63,842 nt of DNA, from assembly GCA_050184225.1 (NCBI GenBank), contig JBFXAN010000014.1, positions 1-63,842 on the forward strand, in the 5' to 3' direction. Source of the stretch: JBFXAN01 sp050184225. GTDB taxonomy: Bacteria > Chloroflexota > Dehalococcoidia > CAUJGQ01. The position numbers and the translations under genes are program-made. Positions 50,603 to 58,775 of the stretch are shown one piece after another; position 1 is the stretch's first letter; each line of letters starts with the position of its first letter. The notes below the pieces were generated by a model, which saw nothing but the letters and a program-made list of their open reading frames with translations, ran no database searches and was not told where the DNA came from.

Positions 50603-50611
50603 CCGTTAGCT
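50598..50611. repeat. Two-unit GTTAGC repeat fragment
   Basis: GTTAGCCGTTAGCT, the same unit as the palindrome at 11875-12005 but without a partner arm. It provides the TAG stop of fabZ (50600-50602). Confidence 0.5.
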
Positions 50612-50793
50612 GGGAGGGCGGTAGTGGGCCGTGCCGCGTTCGGTTGCCGTTTGGGATGACACGCGGCCGGGCGCCAGGCGACGCGAGGGCCGAATTCTCT
50701 TAAGATTCTCATAATGCAAGGCACCTCACCGAGCCGGTGATTCTTCGCTACGATCAGAATGACGGAGTGTCTGTCACCCTATCGGAGCTACGA

Positions 50794-51297
50794 ATGACGA
50801 CGGAGACGGCGCACTACTGCGCCACGCATCCAGAGGTTGAAACGGAACTGGCCTGCGGCAAGTGCGGACGGTATATCTGTCCGCGCTGCATGGTGCAGAC
50901 GCCGGTCGGCGCCCGCTGTCGTGAGTGCGCGCAACTGCGGCGCCCGCCGATGTACTCGCTCGGCCCCGCATCGATCGCGCGGGTGGCGGGTGCGGCGGTT
51001 GGCGTCGGCGCGGCGGTCGGATTGGTATGGGGGTTGCTTGTGCCGGGCTTTGGCCTGCTCGGCTTCTTCATGCTGTTCTTGGGTATGTTCGCCGGCTATG
51101 GCATGGCGAACGTGGTCGAGTGGGCGGGGGGCCGCAAGCGTGGACCGGTGGTGCAGTGGTCGGCGGTCGCCGGCGTCGTCACCGCCTACCTGGTGCGCAA
51201 CATCGTGCTCGTCGGATCGCCCTTCGTCGTCAACGACCTGTGGGGGCTGATCTTCGTCGGCATCGCCGCCGTCGTCGCCTGGAACCGGCTGCGTTAA
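50794..51297 (+). CDS. B-box-type zinc finger membrane protein
   Basis: 167 aa from ATG 50794. N-terminal zinc-binding motif YCATHPEVETELACGKCGRY, ICPRCMVQTPVGARCRECAQ (C/H spacing as in B-box fingers of bacterial rhomboid- and YIP-type proteins), then four hydrophobic helices (VAGAAVGVGAAVGLVWGLLV and three more). Function unknown; possibly protein-interacting in the membrane. Followed 36 bp later by a methyltransferase gene. Confidence 0.8.
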   Translation: MTTETAHYCATHPEVETELACGKCGRYICPRCMVQTPVGARCRECAQLRRPPMYSLGPASIARVAGAAVGVGAAVGLVWGLLVPGFGLLGFFMLFLGMFAGYGMANVVEWAGGRKRGPVVQWSAVAGVVTAYLVRNIVLVGSPFVVNDLWGLIFVGIAAVVAWNRLR

Positions 51298-51333
51298 CGG
51301 ATCGCGTGACCGCCTACTTGGTGAGGTGTTGCC

Positions 51334-52188
51334 ATGGCCGCACAGAACCCTGCCGGATCGGTGAGCGCTCACTACACGCGCGCGGACCTCGGCACGACGA
51401 TCCTCGACACCTTGCGGGCGATGGGAAAGGACCCCGATGCGCTCGTGCCCGACGACCTCGCGCCGATCGACCAGTTCCACCTGCGCGGTAAGGACGCGAC
51501 GCTTGAGCTTGCCAACCTTGCGGGGATTCGGTCAGGTCAGCAGATCCTCGATGTTGGCGGCGGCCTGGGCGGTCCGGCGCGGACGCTGGCGTCGATGTTT
51601 GACTGTCGGGTGACGGTGCTCGACCTGACGGAGGAGTTCTGCCGCACCGGCGAGATGTTGACCGAGCGGACCAGTCTGCAGGACCGGGTGACTTTTCGGC
51701 ACGGCAACGCGCTGCAAATGCCATTTGAGGACGGCAGCTTCGACGTTGCCTGGACACAGCACAGCACGATGAACATCCCCGACAAGCCGAGGCTCTATGC
51801 CGAGATTGCGCGGGTGCTGCGTCCCGGCGGACGGCTCGCCATGCACGAGGTGATGGCCGGACCGGTCCAGCCGCTGGTCTTCCCCGTTCCCTGGGCGCCC
51901 GACCAGAGCATCAGCTTCCTGCTACCACCGGAGGAGATGCGCGCGGCGATCGAAGGAGCAGGGCTGAGCGAAGGAGCCTGGGTCGATGTTACGACACCGG
52001 CGTTGGAGTGGCTGCGCGCGCGCGTGGCCGCGTTCCAGGGAGGGCCGCCGGCCACGCCGCAACTGGGCCTGAACCTGATCCTCGGCCCGGCGATTGGGGT
52101 GACCTTTCAGAGTCTGATCCGCAACATCGAGGAGCGTCGCGTGGTCGTCGTGGAGGCGCTCTTCGAGCGCGAGCAGACTAACCGATGA
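51334..52188 (+). CDS. Class I SAM-dependent methyltransferase (UbiE/MPBQ-like)
   Basis: 284 aa. Motif I QQILDVGGGLGGPARTLASM, motif II CRVTVLDLTEEFCRTGEMLT, then HGNALQMPFEDGSFDVAWTQ, HSTMNIPDKPRLYAEIARVL and RPGGRLAMHEVMAGPVQPLV. The arrangement recalls small-molecule C- or N-methyltransferases acting on quinones, tocopherols or glycine/sarcosine. Substrate not determinable. Overlaps by 11 nt the convergent 52178 gene. Confidence 0.88.
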   Translation: MAAQNPAGSVSAHYTRADLGTTILDTLRAMGKDPDALVPDDLAPIDQFHLRGKDATLELANLAGIRSGQQILDVGGGLGGPARTLASMFDCRVTVLDLTEEFCRTGEMLTERTSLQDRVTFRHGNALQMPFEDGSFDVAWTQHSTMNIPDKPRLYAEIARVLRPGGRLAMHEVMAGPVQPLVFPVPWAPDQSISFLLPPEEMRAAIEGAGLSEGAWVDVTTPALEWLRARVAAFQGGPPATPQLGLNLILGPAIGVTFQSLIRNIEERRVVVVEALFEREQTNR

Positions 52189-52492
52189 TGAAGTAGAGCG
52201 CGATCAAGATGACGAGGACGACGATTGTGAGGATGAAGATCTGCTTCAGCTCACTGATCACGTAGTTGTAGTCGGTGACAAAGCCGCGCGGTTGGCGGGC
52301 GGCGGCGTTGGCGCGCGTGGTGGTGCGGTGGGGTGTGGGTGCGGGCGCCGCTGGTTCGGGTGTGACCGGCATTACTTCGGCGGCGCCTGCCTCTGCGTCG
52401 ACGACCGGCATCGCGACAGGAGTTGATCGTGTCCCTGCGGACGGGCGCTGGCTGCGGCTACGAGAACGAGAGGCGCGGGTCTGTCTGGGCAC
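52178..52492 (-). CDS. Tail-anchored small membrane protein (hypothetical)
   Basis: 104 aa. Basic, Arg/Ser/Pro/Ala-rich N-terminal 65 residues with no predicted fold, then FVTDYNYVISELKQIFILTI followed by VVLVILIALYFIIG, a single C-terminal membrane helix. N-terminus therefore cytoplasmic, of low complexity. The YVISELKQIF stretch resembles small proteins conserved near the C-end in Chloroflexota, from memory. Function unknown. Confidence 0.65.
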   Translation of the reverse strand: MPRQTRASRSRSRSQRPSAGTRSTPVAMPVVDAEAGAAEVMPVTPEPAAPAPTPHRTTTRANAAARQPRGFVTDYNYVISELKQIFILTIVVLVILIALYFIIG

Positions 52493-53060
52493 GCGTGACT
52501 CCGGTCGGACAGATGCTTGCTTCCGGATCAGTATAACGCGACGGTCCGGCTGAAACCACGATCCGGCTGGTCTCGATCATCGCGCGACAATCGTCGTTCT
52601 TGTTCGGTGCAGGCGCTGGCGGTCGCGGCACTGCTGGATGACTTCAGCGCCGTCACCGTGGCGGCACGCCTCGGAGTCTCGCGCCAGAAGGTTTATGAGA
52701 TCGGCCGGGGAAGCCTCGACAACTCTCACATCGATCGCGTCCCGTGGAGGCAGCCGTGAACGGCATCACCGAACGTGTCCACCTTCCAGGTCCGTCTATT
52801 ATGCAGCCGATGGTGTATCCGCTTGACCTGCCGGAGGCACGCCCGCCGTTTCGCATCTCCTGATTGATCGCGTCGTTGACCAGTCCACCCTGTTGGCCCG
52901 CTCGCGACCGGGATCGTCGTCTGGAAGTTCGCGGGCAGCCGGTGCAGAGCCATGGTATAGTCGGCATCCGCCACGGCGAGTGGAGCGAGCGGTGCTCTCC
53001 GCATCGCTACAATGACGGAACGGACGAGGATCAGATTGTAGACAGCGGAGGTTCTCCACC
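52493..53060. other. 568-bp interval with a possible HTH micro-ORF
   Basis: No standard gene. A GTG at 52607 begins 50 codons reading QALAVAALLDDFSAVTVAAR, LGVSRQKVYEIGRGS, which looks like a homeodomain-like helix-turn-helix, stopping at 52759; no family match is claimed and it may be a remnant. The rest contains no ORF of quality. The CoA-transferase gene lies beyond it, with GGAGG before its start. Confidence 0.3.
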
Positions 53061-54281
53061 ATGCCCGGACCGCTCGACGGGATCACCGTGCTCGACTTTA
53101 CCTGGGCGCTGGCCGGACCGTACGGCACGATGGTGCTCGCCGACCTCGGCGCCGATGTCTGGAAGATCGAGCCGGTCCACCAGACGGAGGAACATCGTGG
53201 CGGTGGTCCGATGGTCGATGGCATCAACACCTATTTCTTCAGCGTCAACCGCGGCAAGAAGAGCATCATGCTCGACCTGAAGGCGCCGGAGGCGCGCGAC
53301 GTGATCGATGCGCTGGTGCCGCGCGTCGATGTCCTCACCGAGAACTTCTCGCCGGGAACGATGGAGCGGCTGGGATACGGCTATCAGCGGTTGCGGGAGT
53401 TGAATCCCGCGCTGGTCTACGCCTCGACATCCGGTTTCGGTCAGACGGGACCGTACCGCGAGCGTGGCGCCGTCGATGTAATCGTGCAGGGGATGGGCGG
53501 CGTGATGAGTATCACCGGTCATCCCGGCGAGCCGCCCGCCCGCCCCGGCTATTCGATCGGCGACATGGCCGGCGGACTCTTCACCGCGATCGGCGTGCTC
53601 TCGGCGCTGGTCGAGCGGTCGCGCAGTGGGTTGGGACAGCATGTCGATGTCGCCATGCTCGACGCGCAGGTGGCGCTGATGGAGAACGCGATCATCCGCC
53701 ATTGCGCCGCCGGTGTCATGCCCGGTCCGATCGGGACGCGGCATCCGCTGAATACACCGTTCCAGGCGTTTCCCGCCAGCGACGGCTGGATTGTGATCGC
53801 CGGCGTCAAAGACTGGGCGCTGTTCTGCGCGCGGATCAATCGCGATGAATTGATCTTCGACGAGCGCTTCGCGACGAAGTCCGACCGCAACACAAACCAC
53901 GGGCAACTCGAACCGCTGCTTTTCGAGACGTTCCGCACCCGCACGGTCGATGAATGGGTGGCGGAGTTGAGCGAGGTCTGCCTGATCGGGCCGTTGAACA
54001 CCGTCGATCGCGTCGTCGCCGACCCACAGGTGCAGGCGCGGGAGATGGTCGTCGAGTTGCCCACCTGGCGCGGCGGTCGGATGAAGGCGGCCGGCACACC
54101 GGTCAAGCTGTCGCGCACCCCCGGCGGACCAGTGGACGGCGCTTCGCGTCCCGGCGAGCACACGGAACAGGTGCTGATGCAGGCCGGCCTCACCGACGAA
54201 CGGATCGCAGACCTGATCGAGCGCGGCATCGCCGCCAACCGCGAGCGCGAGACGGCCGACGCGACCGCCGACTGGTCCTGA
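53061..54281 (+). CDS. CaiB/BaiF-family (type III) CoA-transferase
   Basis: 406 aa after a GGAGG. N-terminal PLDGITVLDFTWALAGPYGT, MVLADLGADVWKIEPVHQTE, RGKKSIMLDLKAPEARDVID, then ASTSGFGQTGPYRERGAVDV, and catalytic Asp in YSIGDMAGGLFTAIGVLSAL. The rest, including TPFQAFPASDGWIVIAGVKD, fits formyl-/carnitine-CoA-transferase-type enzymes. Swaps CoA between carboxylic acids; the acid is not known. Followed 3 nt later by the SRPBCC gene, so the pair is an operon. Confidence 0.93.
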   Translation: MPGPLDGITVLDFTWALAGPYGTMVLADLGADVWKIEPVHQTEEHRGGGPMVDGINTYFFSVNRGKKSIMLDLKAPEARDVIDALVPRVDVLTENFSPGTMERLGYGYQRLRELNPALVYASTSGFGQTGPYRERGAVDVIVQGMGGVMSITGHPGEPPARPGYSIGDMAGGLFTAIGVLSALVERSRSGLGQHVDVAMLDAQVALMENAIIRHCAAGVMPGPIGTRHPLNTPFQAFPASDGWIVIAGVKDWALFCARINRDELIFDERFATKSDRNTNHGQLEPLLFETFRTRTVDEWVAELSEVCLIGPLNTVDRVVADPQVQAREMVVELPTWRGGRMKAAGTPVKLSRTPGGPVDGASRPGEHTEQVLMQAGLTDERIADLIERGIAANRERETADATADWS

Positions 54282-54284
54282 CCT

Positions 54285-54728
54285 ATGCCTCGCGTGACCG
54301 CCTCGATCGAGATCGATGGATCGCCGGAGGACGCCTTCGCCGTCGTCGCCGATCCCTGGCTACGGCGACGGCTACTGCCGGACAACTTCCGTGACTTCCG
54401 CGTCGTCTCCGAGTCACAGAGCGGACCGGGCACGCGCGTCGGCTTTCGCATCGTCACGCCGCAGGGCGAGTATCCGAGCGAGATCGAGGTCTCTGCCTGG
54501 GAGCCACCACACACCTTGACCGAGCAGGCTCTCGGTGAAAGTCCGTACACAATGCACTGGTCCTTCGAGTCCGCCGGAACAGGCGTCCGCGTCGAGGTGC
54601 TGATGGACTATTCGGTGCAAGGCTCCATCTTCCATCGCGCGGTGGAGCGCTGGTTTGCCCGGCGCGCGCTGGAGCAGAGCCTGCTGGTGGAGTTGCTGCG
54701 GCTGAAGGACGAAGTGGAGAAGCCCTAA
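54285..54728 (+). CDS. SRPBCC (START-like) family protein
   Basis: 147 aa, 3 nt after the CoA-transferase stop. Seen: PRVTASIEIDGSPEDAFAVV, ADPWLRRRLLPDNFRDFRVV and the SRPBCC beta-strand run VGFRIVTPQGEYPSEIEVSA, WEPPHTLTEQALGESPYTMH, with C-terminal helix VERWFARRALEQSLLVELLR. Likely binds a hydrophobic ligand. Its TAA stop is the first three bases of the palindrome at 54726-54810. Confidence 0.85.
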   Translation: MPRVTASIEIDGSPEDAFAVVADPWLRRRLLPDNFRDFRVVSESQSGPGTRVGFRIVTPQGEYPSEIEVSAWEPPHTLTEQALGESPYTMHWSFESAGTGVRVEVLMDYSVQGSIFHRAVERWFARRALEQSLLVELLRLKDEVEKP

Positions 54729-54810
54729 CCGAGGAGAACTCACCACAAGGTGATGAGTCTTTTCGTTCTCTTGGTGTCCTGGCGCCTTGGCGGTGAGTTC
54801 TCCTCGGTTA
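54726..54810. repeat. Palindrome supplying stop codons to both flanking genes
   Basis: Perfect 19-bp arms (54726-54744 and 54792-54810); arm TAACCGAGGAGAACTCACC. The first TAA is the SRPBCC stop; the last TTA, read on the other strand, is the TAA of the Fpg gene. Internal part carries CTTGGTGTCCTGGCGCCTTGG, i.e. CACCAAG-family words. Confidence 0.88.
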
Positions 54811-55650
54811 CAGTTCCTTCGACAGGCGGGGGCCGCCCGGCTGGCAGGTGCGGCAGAAGTCGGTGATGCGCTGGCCCGCGGTGATCTCGGTGATGCGGGC
54901 GCCGCAGCGCGGGCAAGGGTCGCCGCCGCGACGGTGGACGCGGAGGAAGTCGCGGCGTTCTTGATAGTCGAGCGTGTCCCCCTGGATCATCCGCTCGGCG
55001 ACGAGGGGCGTGGCCCAGGCCATGACGTTGTGGGCGGCGTGATACAGGCGGCGCTGGCCATCCTCGGTCAACTTCGTCTTTGGCGTGTAGGGGTTGATCT
55101 GCGCTTCCCAGAGGATCTCGTCGGCGTAGGCGTTGCCGATACCCTGGACGAACTTGGCGTTGACGATGATGTTTTTGATGCCGCCACGGTAGGGCTTCAG
55201 CCGCTGCAACCAGCATTCCTCGGTGAGCGCCCCGTCGAGCAGGTCGGGGCCGTTGTCTGCCCAGCCGGGTAGGCTCGACAGCGCGCCGGCATCGACGAGA
55301 TAGACCTTGCCCATCACCCGCTCGTCCAGGTAGCGGAGGTCGCGCCCACCCTCGATGTTGAGCACGAGGCAGGTACGCCCGCCGACCTTCCGCGTCGAGT
55401 CCACGTACTGGAAACGCCCGGTCAGCATCGGATTGATCGCCAGCACGCGGCCCGATGTGAGGTTGAAGAGCAACACCTTTCCGTGCCGGTCGACCGGCCC
55501 AAACCGGTCCGACGCGAGTGTCTCGCGCATCTCCTGGGCGGGCGTGCGCACCACCACGGGGATGCGCACCTCGGCGGACATGATTTCACGCCCCTGGATG
55601 TGATCGTTGAAAAAGTCCCGAATCGCTTCCAGGTCCGGTATCTCGGGCAT
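54808..55650 (-). CDS. Formamidopyrimidine-DNA glycosylase (Fpg/Nei family)
   Basis: 280 aa. N-terminus PEIPDLEAIRDFFNDHIQGR with Pro2-Glu3 of the catalytic nucleophile, DRHGKVLLFNL with Lys, H2TH region FVQGIGNAYADEILWEAQIN (with the conserved GIGNxYADE), and zinc finger CPRCGARITEI and FCRTCQ. PEIPDLE replaces the usual PELPEVE. Excises oxidised purines from DNA, cleaving the backbone. Monocistronic; convergent with the SRPBCC gene. Confidence 0.9.
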   Translation of the reverse strand: MPEIPDLEAIRDFFNDHIQGREIMSAEVRIPVVVRTPAQEMRETLASDRFGPVDRHGKVLLFNLTSGRVLAINPMLTGRFQYVDSTRKVGGRTCLVLNIEGGRDLRYLDERVMGKVYLVDAGALSSLPGWADNGPDLLDGALTEECWLQRLKPYRGGIKNIIVNAKFVQGIGNAYADEILWEAQINPYTPKTKLTEDGQRRLYHAAHNVMAWATPLVAERMIQGDTLDYQERRDFLRVHRRGGDPCPRCGARITEITAGQRITDFCRTCQPGGPRLSKEL

Positions 55651-55664
55651 AATTCACCGTTCTT

Positions 55665-55747
55665 GTGAACCGCAAAGGCGCAAAGGGACGCAAAGAAGAC
55701 TAATGAACTCTTTGCGAATTTGCGCCCTCTGCGTCTTCGCGGTTCAT
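55665..55747. repeat. Imperfect palindrome (AACCGCAAAGGCGCAAA type)
   Basis: Left arm GTGAACCGCAAAGGCGCAAA pairs with the complement of GCGCCCTCTGCGTCTTCGCG followed by GTTCAT; several mismatches and one-base slips. Lies between the DUF4389 stop and the Fpg start, both on the minus strand, 3 bp from the DUF4389 stop. Confidence 0.65.
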
Positions 55748-55750
55748 TCG

Positions 55751-56434
55751 TTACGCCATGCGAGGCTGTACGTCTGGCTGGTCCTGCTCCGGGGCGAGTG
55801 AGAAGGGCGGGTACTCGTCGACAAGCAGAAAAGAATAGGCATAGACGCGAGCGTACCAGCGGCTGACGCCGGCACTGAAGCCGTACATGCCTTCCGGATA
55901 CTGTCCGGTGATGAGAATAACAAACCAGGCGATGACTGAGACGATTCCTTGGGCAAATTGGAGAAAGAACAGGACGATGACGTGCGGGATCACGAGGAAG
56001 ATCCGGAACGCCACCGTCAGCCGGTTATGGATGTCGGCGGGCCGCACGTGCACGCGGAGCGGATATGGCTCATTGCCGCTGAACGGTGGATAGGGGTTGG
56101 TCTGCAACGCGATGTAGGCGTGGACGTTCATTGTCCAGCGATAGATCATCATCACGAAGTCGCGGAACGATTCAGGAAACCGGCCGGTGAAGAGGATCGC
56201 GAACCAGGCGATGAAGACGAGGATGGATGCAACGAAGGTAAGGATGCCGGCAGTCGCGAGCGATATCGCAACGGCTACACCGGTATCATCTTGGAATCCC
56301 GAGCTAAATCCCCCGTAGGAGCCGCCGCCGCCGACGAGGAAGAGGTGCGGAATCACAAGGACCAATCGGAAGGCGACGGTCAGCCGATTGTATTGTTCCG
56401 GCCGATCGACATCGTAGGTGACAGGGTAGGCCAT
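55751..56434 (-). CDS. DUF4389-family tandem membrane protein
   Basis: 227 aa from ATG 56434 after GGAGACA; the long open frame upstream is antisense to the LLM gene and was discarded. Two DUF4389 units, each starting YPVTYDVDRPEQYNRLTVAF or YPLRVHVRPADIHNRLTVAF, each with two membrane helices then a YRWTMNVHAYIALQTNPYPP or SRWYARVYAYSFLLVDEYPP segment. Family function unknown, abundant in Actinobacteria and Chloroflexota. Confidence 0.87.
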   Translation of the reverse strand: MAYPVTYDVDRPEQYNRLTVAFRLVLVIPHLFLVGGGGSYGGFSSGFQDDTGVAVAISLATAGILTFVASILVFIAWFAILFTGRFPESFRDFVMMIYRWTMNVHAYIALQTNPYPPFSGNEPYPLRVHVRPADIHNRLTVAFRIFLVIPHVIVLFFLQFAQGIVSVIAWFVILITGQYPEGMYGFSAGVSRWYARVYAYSFLLVDEYPPFSLAPEQDQPDVQPRMA

Positions 56435-56575
56435 GCGTGTCTCCTTTGCTCGTGGCCCGTGGGTTCCCGGCCGATCCTCTGCGGGAGATGACATCGTGAA
56501 CGTAAGTGAGCCGTCCAAGCTTGTCAACGAATCCGGTGCTACGATACGGCGGACCGCGAATGTGGAGGCGACAGG

Positions 56576-57616
56576 ATGGAGATCGGCGTTGGGCTCGACC
56601 ATGGGCTCGGATTGAACTTTGCGGATTACCGGCAGTTGATTCGGGAGGCCGTTGACCTGGGATACGAGAGCGGATGGACGCCCGCCGGTCTGAACGCGGA
56701 CGCCTTCCAGATCTGCGGTCAGTGGAGCCTGGCGGCCGCCGATGCGGGGAAGCCCGGATTCGGCACTGGCATCTCCGTGCTGCCGGTGCCGTACTGGTCG
56801 GCGCCCGCGCTGGCGGCGACGGCGGCGACCACCGGCCTGCTCACCGAGGGACACTTCATCCTCGGCATCGGCACGGGTGGCATCTACAGCTCGGAATGGC
56901 GGCACACCAACGGCGTGCGTGAGATGCCCGCCGTGGCGATGATGCGTGACTATCTCGTGACGGTACGGCGGCTGATGGCGGGCGAGAGCGTCAGTCACGA
57001 AGGAAAGGCCGTGCAACTCCGTGGCGCCCAGATCGGCGTCAAGGGGCCGCATGTGCCGCTCTACCTCGGCGCACTCGGTCCGCAGATGCTGCGGCTGTCC
57101 GGCGAAGCGGCGGACGGCGCGGCGCTGAACTGGTGCACGCCGGAGCAGATCGCCTGGAGCCGCGACCGGATCGCCGAGGGCGCGAAGCGGGCGGGGCGGG
57201 CGCCGTCCGAGATCCAGGTCGCCGAGTACATCCGCATCTGCGTCGACGAGGATGAAGGCGCCGCCCGTCGGGGGTTGGCCCGCGCGATTCTCGGCTACGC
57301 CCTCGCTCGCCCGGGCGCGTCCAAGGAGGCGGGCTATCGCGGTCATTTCGCCCGAATGGGCTTTGATGCACCGCTGAGCGCGCTGGAGGAACAGCGTGAA
57401 CGTGGCGCGCCCGACCGCGAGCTGGTCGAGTCCTTTCCGGTCGAGTTGCTCCAAGCGGTGGGTTACTTTGGTCCCGCGGCCGGCGCGCGTGATGCCTTCC
57501 TCCGGCTCGCGGAGGGACTGGACACGGCGATCGTGCGGGTCGTTGCGGCGCGGCCGGGACTCGACGCGATCCGTGCGGTGATGCAGGCGTGCGCGCCGGT
57601 GGCGGTGGCGAGGTAG
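56576..57616 (+). CDS. LLM-class flavin-dependent oxidoreductase
   Basis: 346 aa, complete. Seen: EIGVGLDHGLGLNFADYRQL, FGTGISVLPVPYWSAPALAA, LTEGHFILGIGTGGIYSSEW, VTVRRLMAGESVSHEGKAVQ and VPLYLGALGPQMLRLSGEAA, the order of a bacterial-luciferase-like barrel using FMN or F420. Substrate unknown. The isochorismatase-like gene follows 5 nt after its stop, so the two products probably act in one pathway. Confidence 0.9.
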   Translation: MEIGVGLDHGLGLNFADYRQLIREAVDLGYESGWTPAGLNADAFQICGQWSLAAADAGKPGFGTGISVLPVPYWSAPALAATAATTGLLTEGHFILGIGTGGIYSSEWRHTNGVREMPAVAMMRDYLVTVRRLMAGESVSHEGKAVQLRGAQIGVKGPHVPLYLGALGPQMLRLSGEAADGAALNWCTPEQIAWSRDRIAEGAKRAGRAPSEIQVAEYIRICVDEDEGAARRGLARAILGYALARPGASKEAGYRGHFARMGFDAPLSALEEQRERGAPDRELVESFPVELLQAVGYFGPAAGARDAFLRLAEGLDTAIVRVVAARPGLDAIRAVMQACAPVAVAR

Positions 57617-57621
57617 CGCCG

Positions 57622-58245
57622 ATGCCCGCGAAGAACGAGGATTTGCACGGCAACGTGCCGGATACCGCCGCGACCGCGCTGATTTTGATTGACGTGATCA
57701 ACGACCTCGAGTTCGAGGGAGGTGAGGCGCTGCTGGTCCACACGCTGCCGATGGCCGAGCGCATCGCCGCGCTCAAACGCCGCGCGAAGCGGGCAGGCAT
57801 CCCGGCGATCTATGCCAACGACAACTACGGCCGCTGGCAGTCGGACTTCACCAAGCTGATCGACCACGTCCGCCGCGACGGCGTGCGCGGGAAGCCGATC
57901 GCGGACCTGCTGTTGCCGGAGGAGGATGATTACTTTGTCCTCAAGCCCAAGCACTCCGGCTTCTACTCGACGACGCTCGATACGCTGCTCGATTACCTGC
58001 GGGTGAAGACCCTGATCCTGACCGGCATGGCGGGCAATAGCTGCGTGCTCTTTACCGCCAGCGATGCCTTCATGCGCGACTTTCATCTCATCGTTCCTGC
58101 CGACTGCGTTGCATCGATCGACCAGCAGGAGAATGACTACGCCCTCCGCCAGATGCAGCGAGTGCTGCACGCCGATGTCGGACTGTCTCCCGACCTCGAC
58201 CTTGCCCAGCTTGCGTGCCGCGGTGCGGAAGATGAACTGCGATAG
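57622..58245 (+). CDS. Isochorismatase-family cysteine hydrolase
   Basis: 207 aa from ATG 57622, 5 nt after the LLM stop; GAGGTAG ribosome site overlaps that stop. Catalytic triad Asp in ATALILIDVINDLEF, Lys in YFVLKPKHSGFYSTTLDTLL and Cys in LTGMAGNSCVLFTASDAFMR. Such hydrolases cleave amides, e.g. N-carbamoyl compounds or nicotinamide. A monooxygenase-hydrolase pair suggests degradation of a small nitrogen compound. Substrate unknown. Confidence 0.9.
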   Translation: MPAKNEDLHGNVPDTAATALILIDVINDLEFEGGEALLVHTLPMAERIAALKRRAKRAGIPAIYANDNYGRWQSDFTKLIDHVRRDGVRGKPIADLLLPEEDDYFVLKPKHSGFYSTTLDTLLDYLRVKTLILTGMAGNSCVLFTASDAFMRDFHLIVPADCVASIDQQENDYALRQMQRVLHADVGLSPDLDLAQLACRGAEDELR

Positions 58246-58296
58246 CTGTATTGTTCCGTTGTGCCAGCGTACTTGAAATAGTGATGACTACAGCCC

Positions 58297-58372
58297 TTGT
58301 CATCCTGAGCGGAGCGAAGGATCTCAGCGGTCAGCCTACGTCCGAGATCCTTCGCTTCGCTCAGGATGACAA
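58297..58372. repeat. GTCATCCTGA-type palindrome
   Basis: 29-bp arms (58297-58325 and 58344-58372) with one mismatch; arm TTGTCATCCTGAGCGGAGCG. Same family as 24296-24371. Reads VILSGAKDLS and EILRFAQDD in one frame, a phrase common in spurious proteins of many genomes. Confidence 0.88.
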
Positions 58373-58418
58373 CATGACCGCTGCTCTCGAACCTCAAACA
58401 CATTCTGAGGCTAGTCCG

Positions 58419-58763
58419 ATGAGCCATCCGTCGACGACCTACCATCTCGCACCCCGCGCCCATTGGGTTGCGAGCGATCCGACCGCAGATTACACGCCGG
58501 AGCCGTTCGCGCAGGAGGGTTTCATCCACACGACCCACGATCCGAGGGAGCTGGCCGCGGTCGCCAACCGCTATTATCGCGACGACCCGCGTCCGTTTGT
58601 TGTGGTCGAAGTTGACGTGTCTCGCGTTCGCGCGCCGATCCGGATCGTGGACCCCGGCGGGCGGTATCCGCACATTCACGGGCCGCTCAACCGCGATGCG
58701 ATCGTCGCCGTGAGGGATGCGGTGCGGGAACCGGATGGTACATTCCGGTCGCCGCTTGCGTGA
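58419..58763 (+). CDS. DUF952-family protein
   Basis: 114 aa from ATG 58419; a longer frame would translate the upstream palindrome. Seen: YHLAPRAHWVASDPTADYTP, FAQEGFIHTTHDPRELAAVA, FVVVEVDVSRVRAPIRIVDP and YPHIHGPLNRDAIVAVRDAV, the DUF952 signature with EGFIHT and YPHIYGPL-like strands. Resembles ADP-ribosyltransferase folds in distant comparisons, from memory. Function unknown. Confidence 0.87.
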   Translation: MSHPSTTYHLAPRAHWVASDPTADYTPEPFAQEGFIHTTHDPRELAAVANRYYRDDPRPFVVVEVDVSRVRAPIRIVDPGGRYPHIHGPLNRDAIVAVRDAVREPDGTFRSPLA

Positions 58764-58775
58764 GATGTGAATCGT

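Noticed and set aside
53031..54161. 376-codon frame opposite the CoA-transferase
   Set aside because: Shadow frame, no recognised domain.
55751..57454. 567-codon version of the DUF4389 gene
   Set aside because: The first 340 codons are antisense to the LLM gene; the DUF4389 start at 56434 has a ribosome site.
58251..58763. 170-aa version of the DUF952 protein
   Set aside because: The extra N-terminal residues translate the GTCATCCTGA palindrome.
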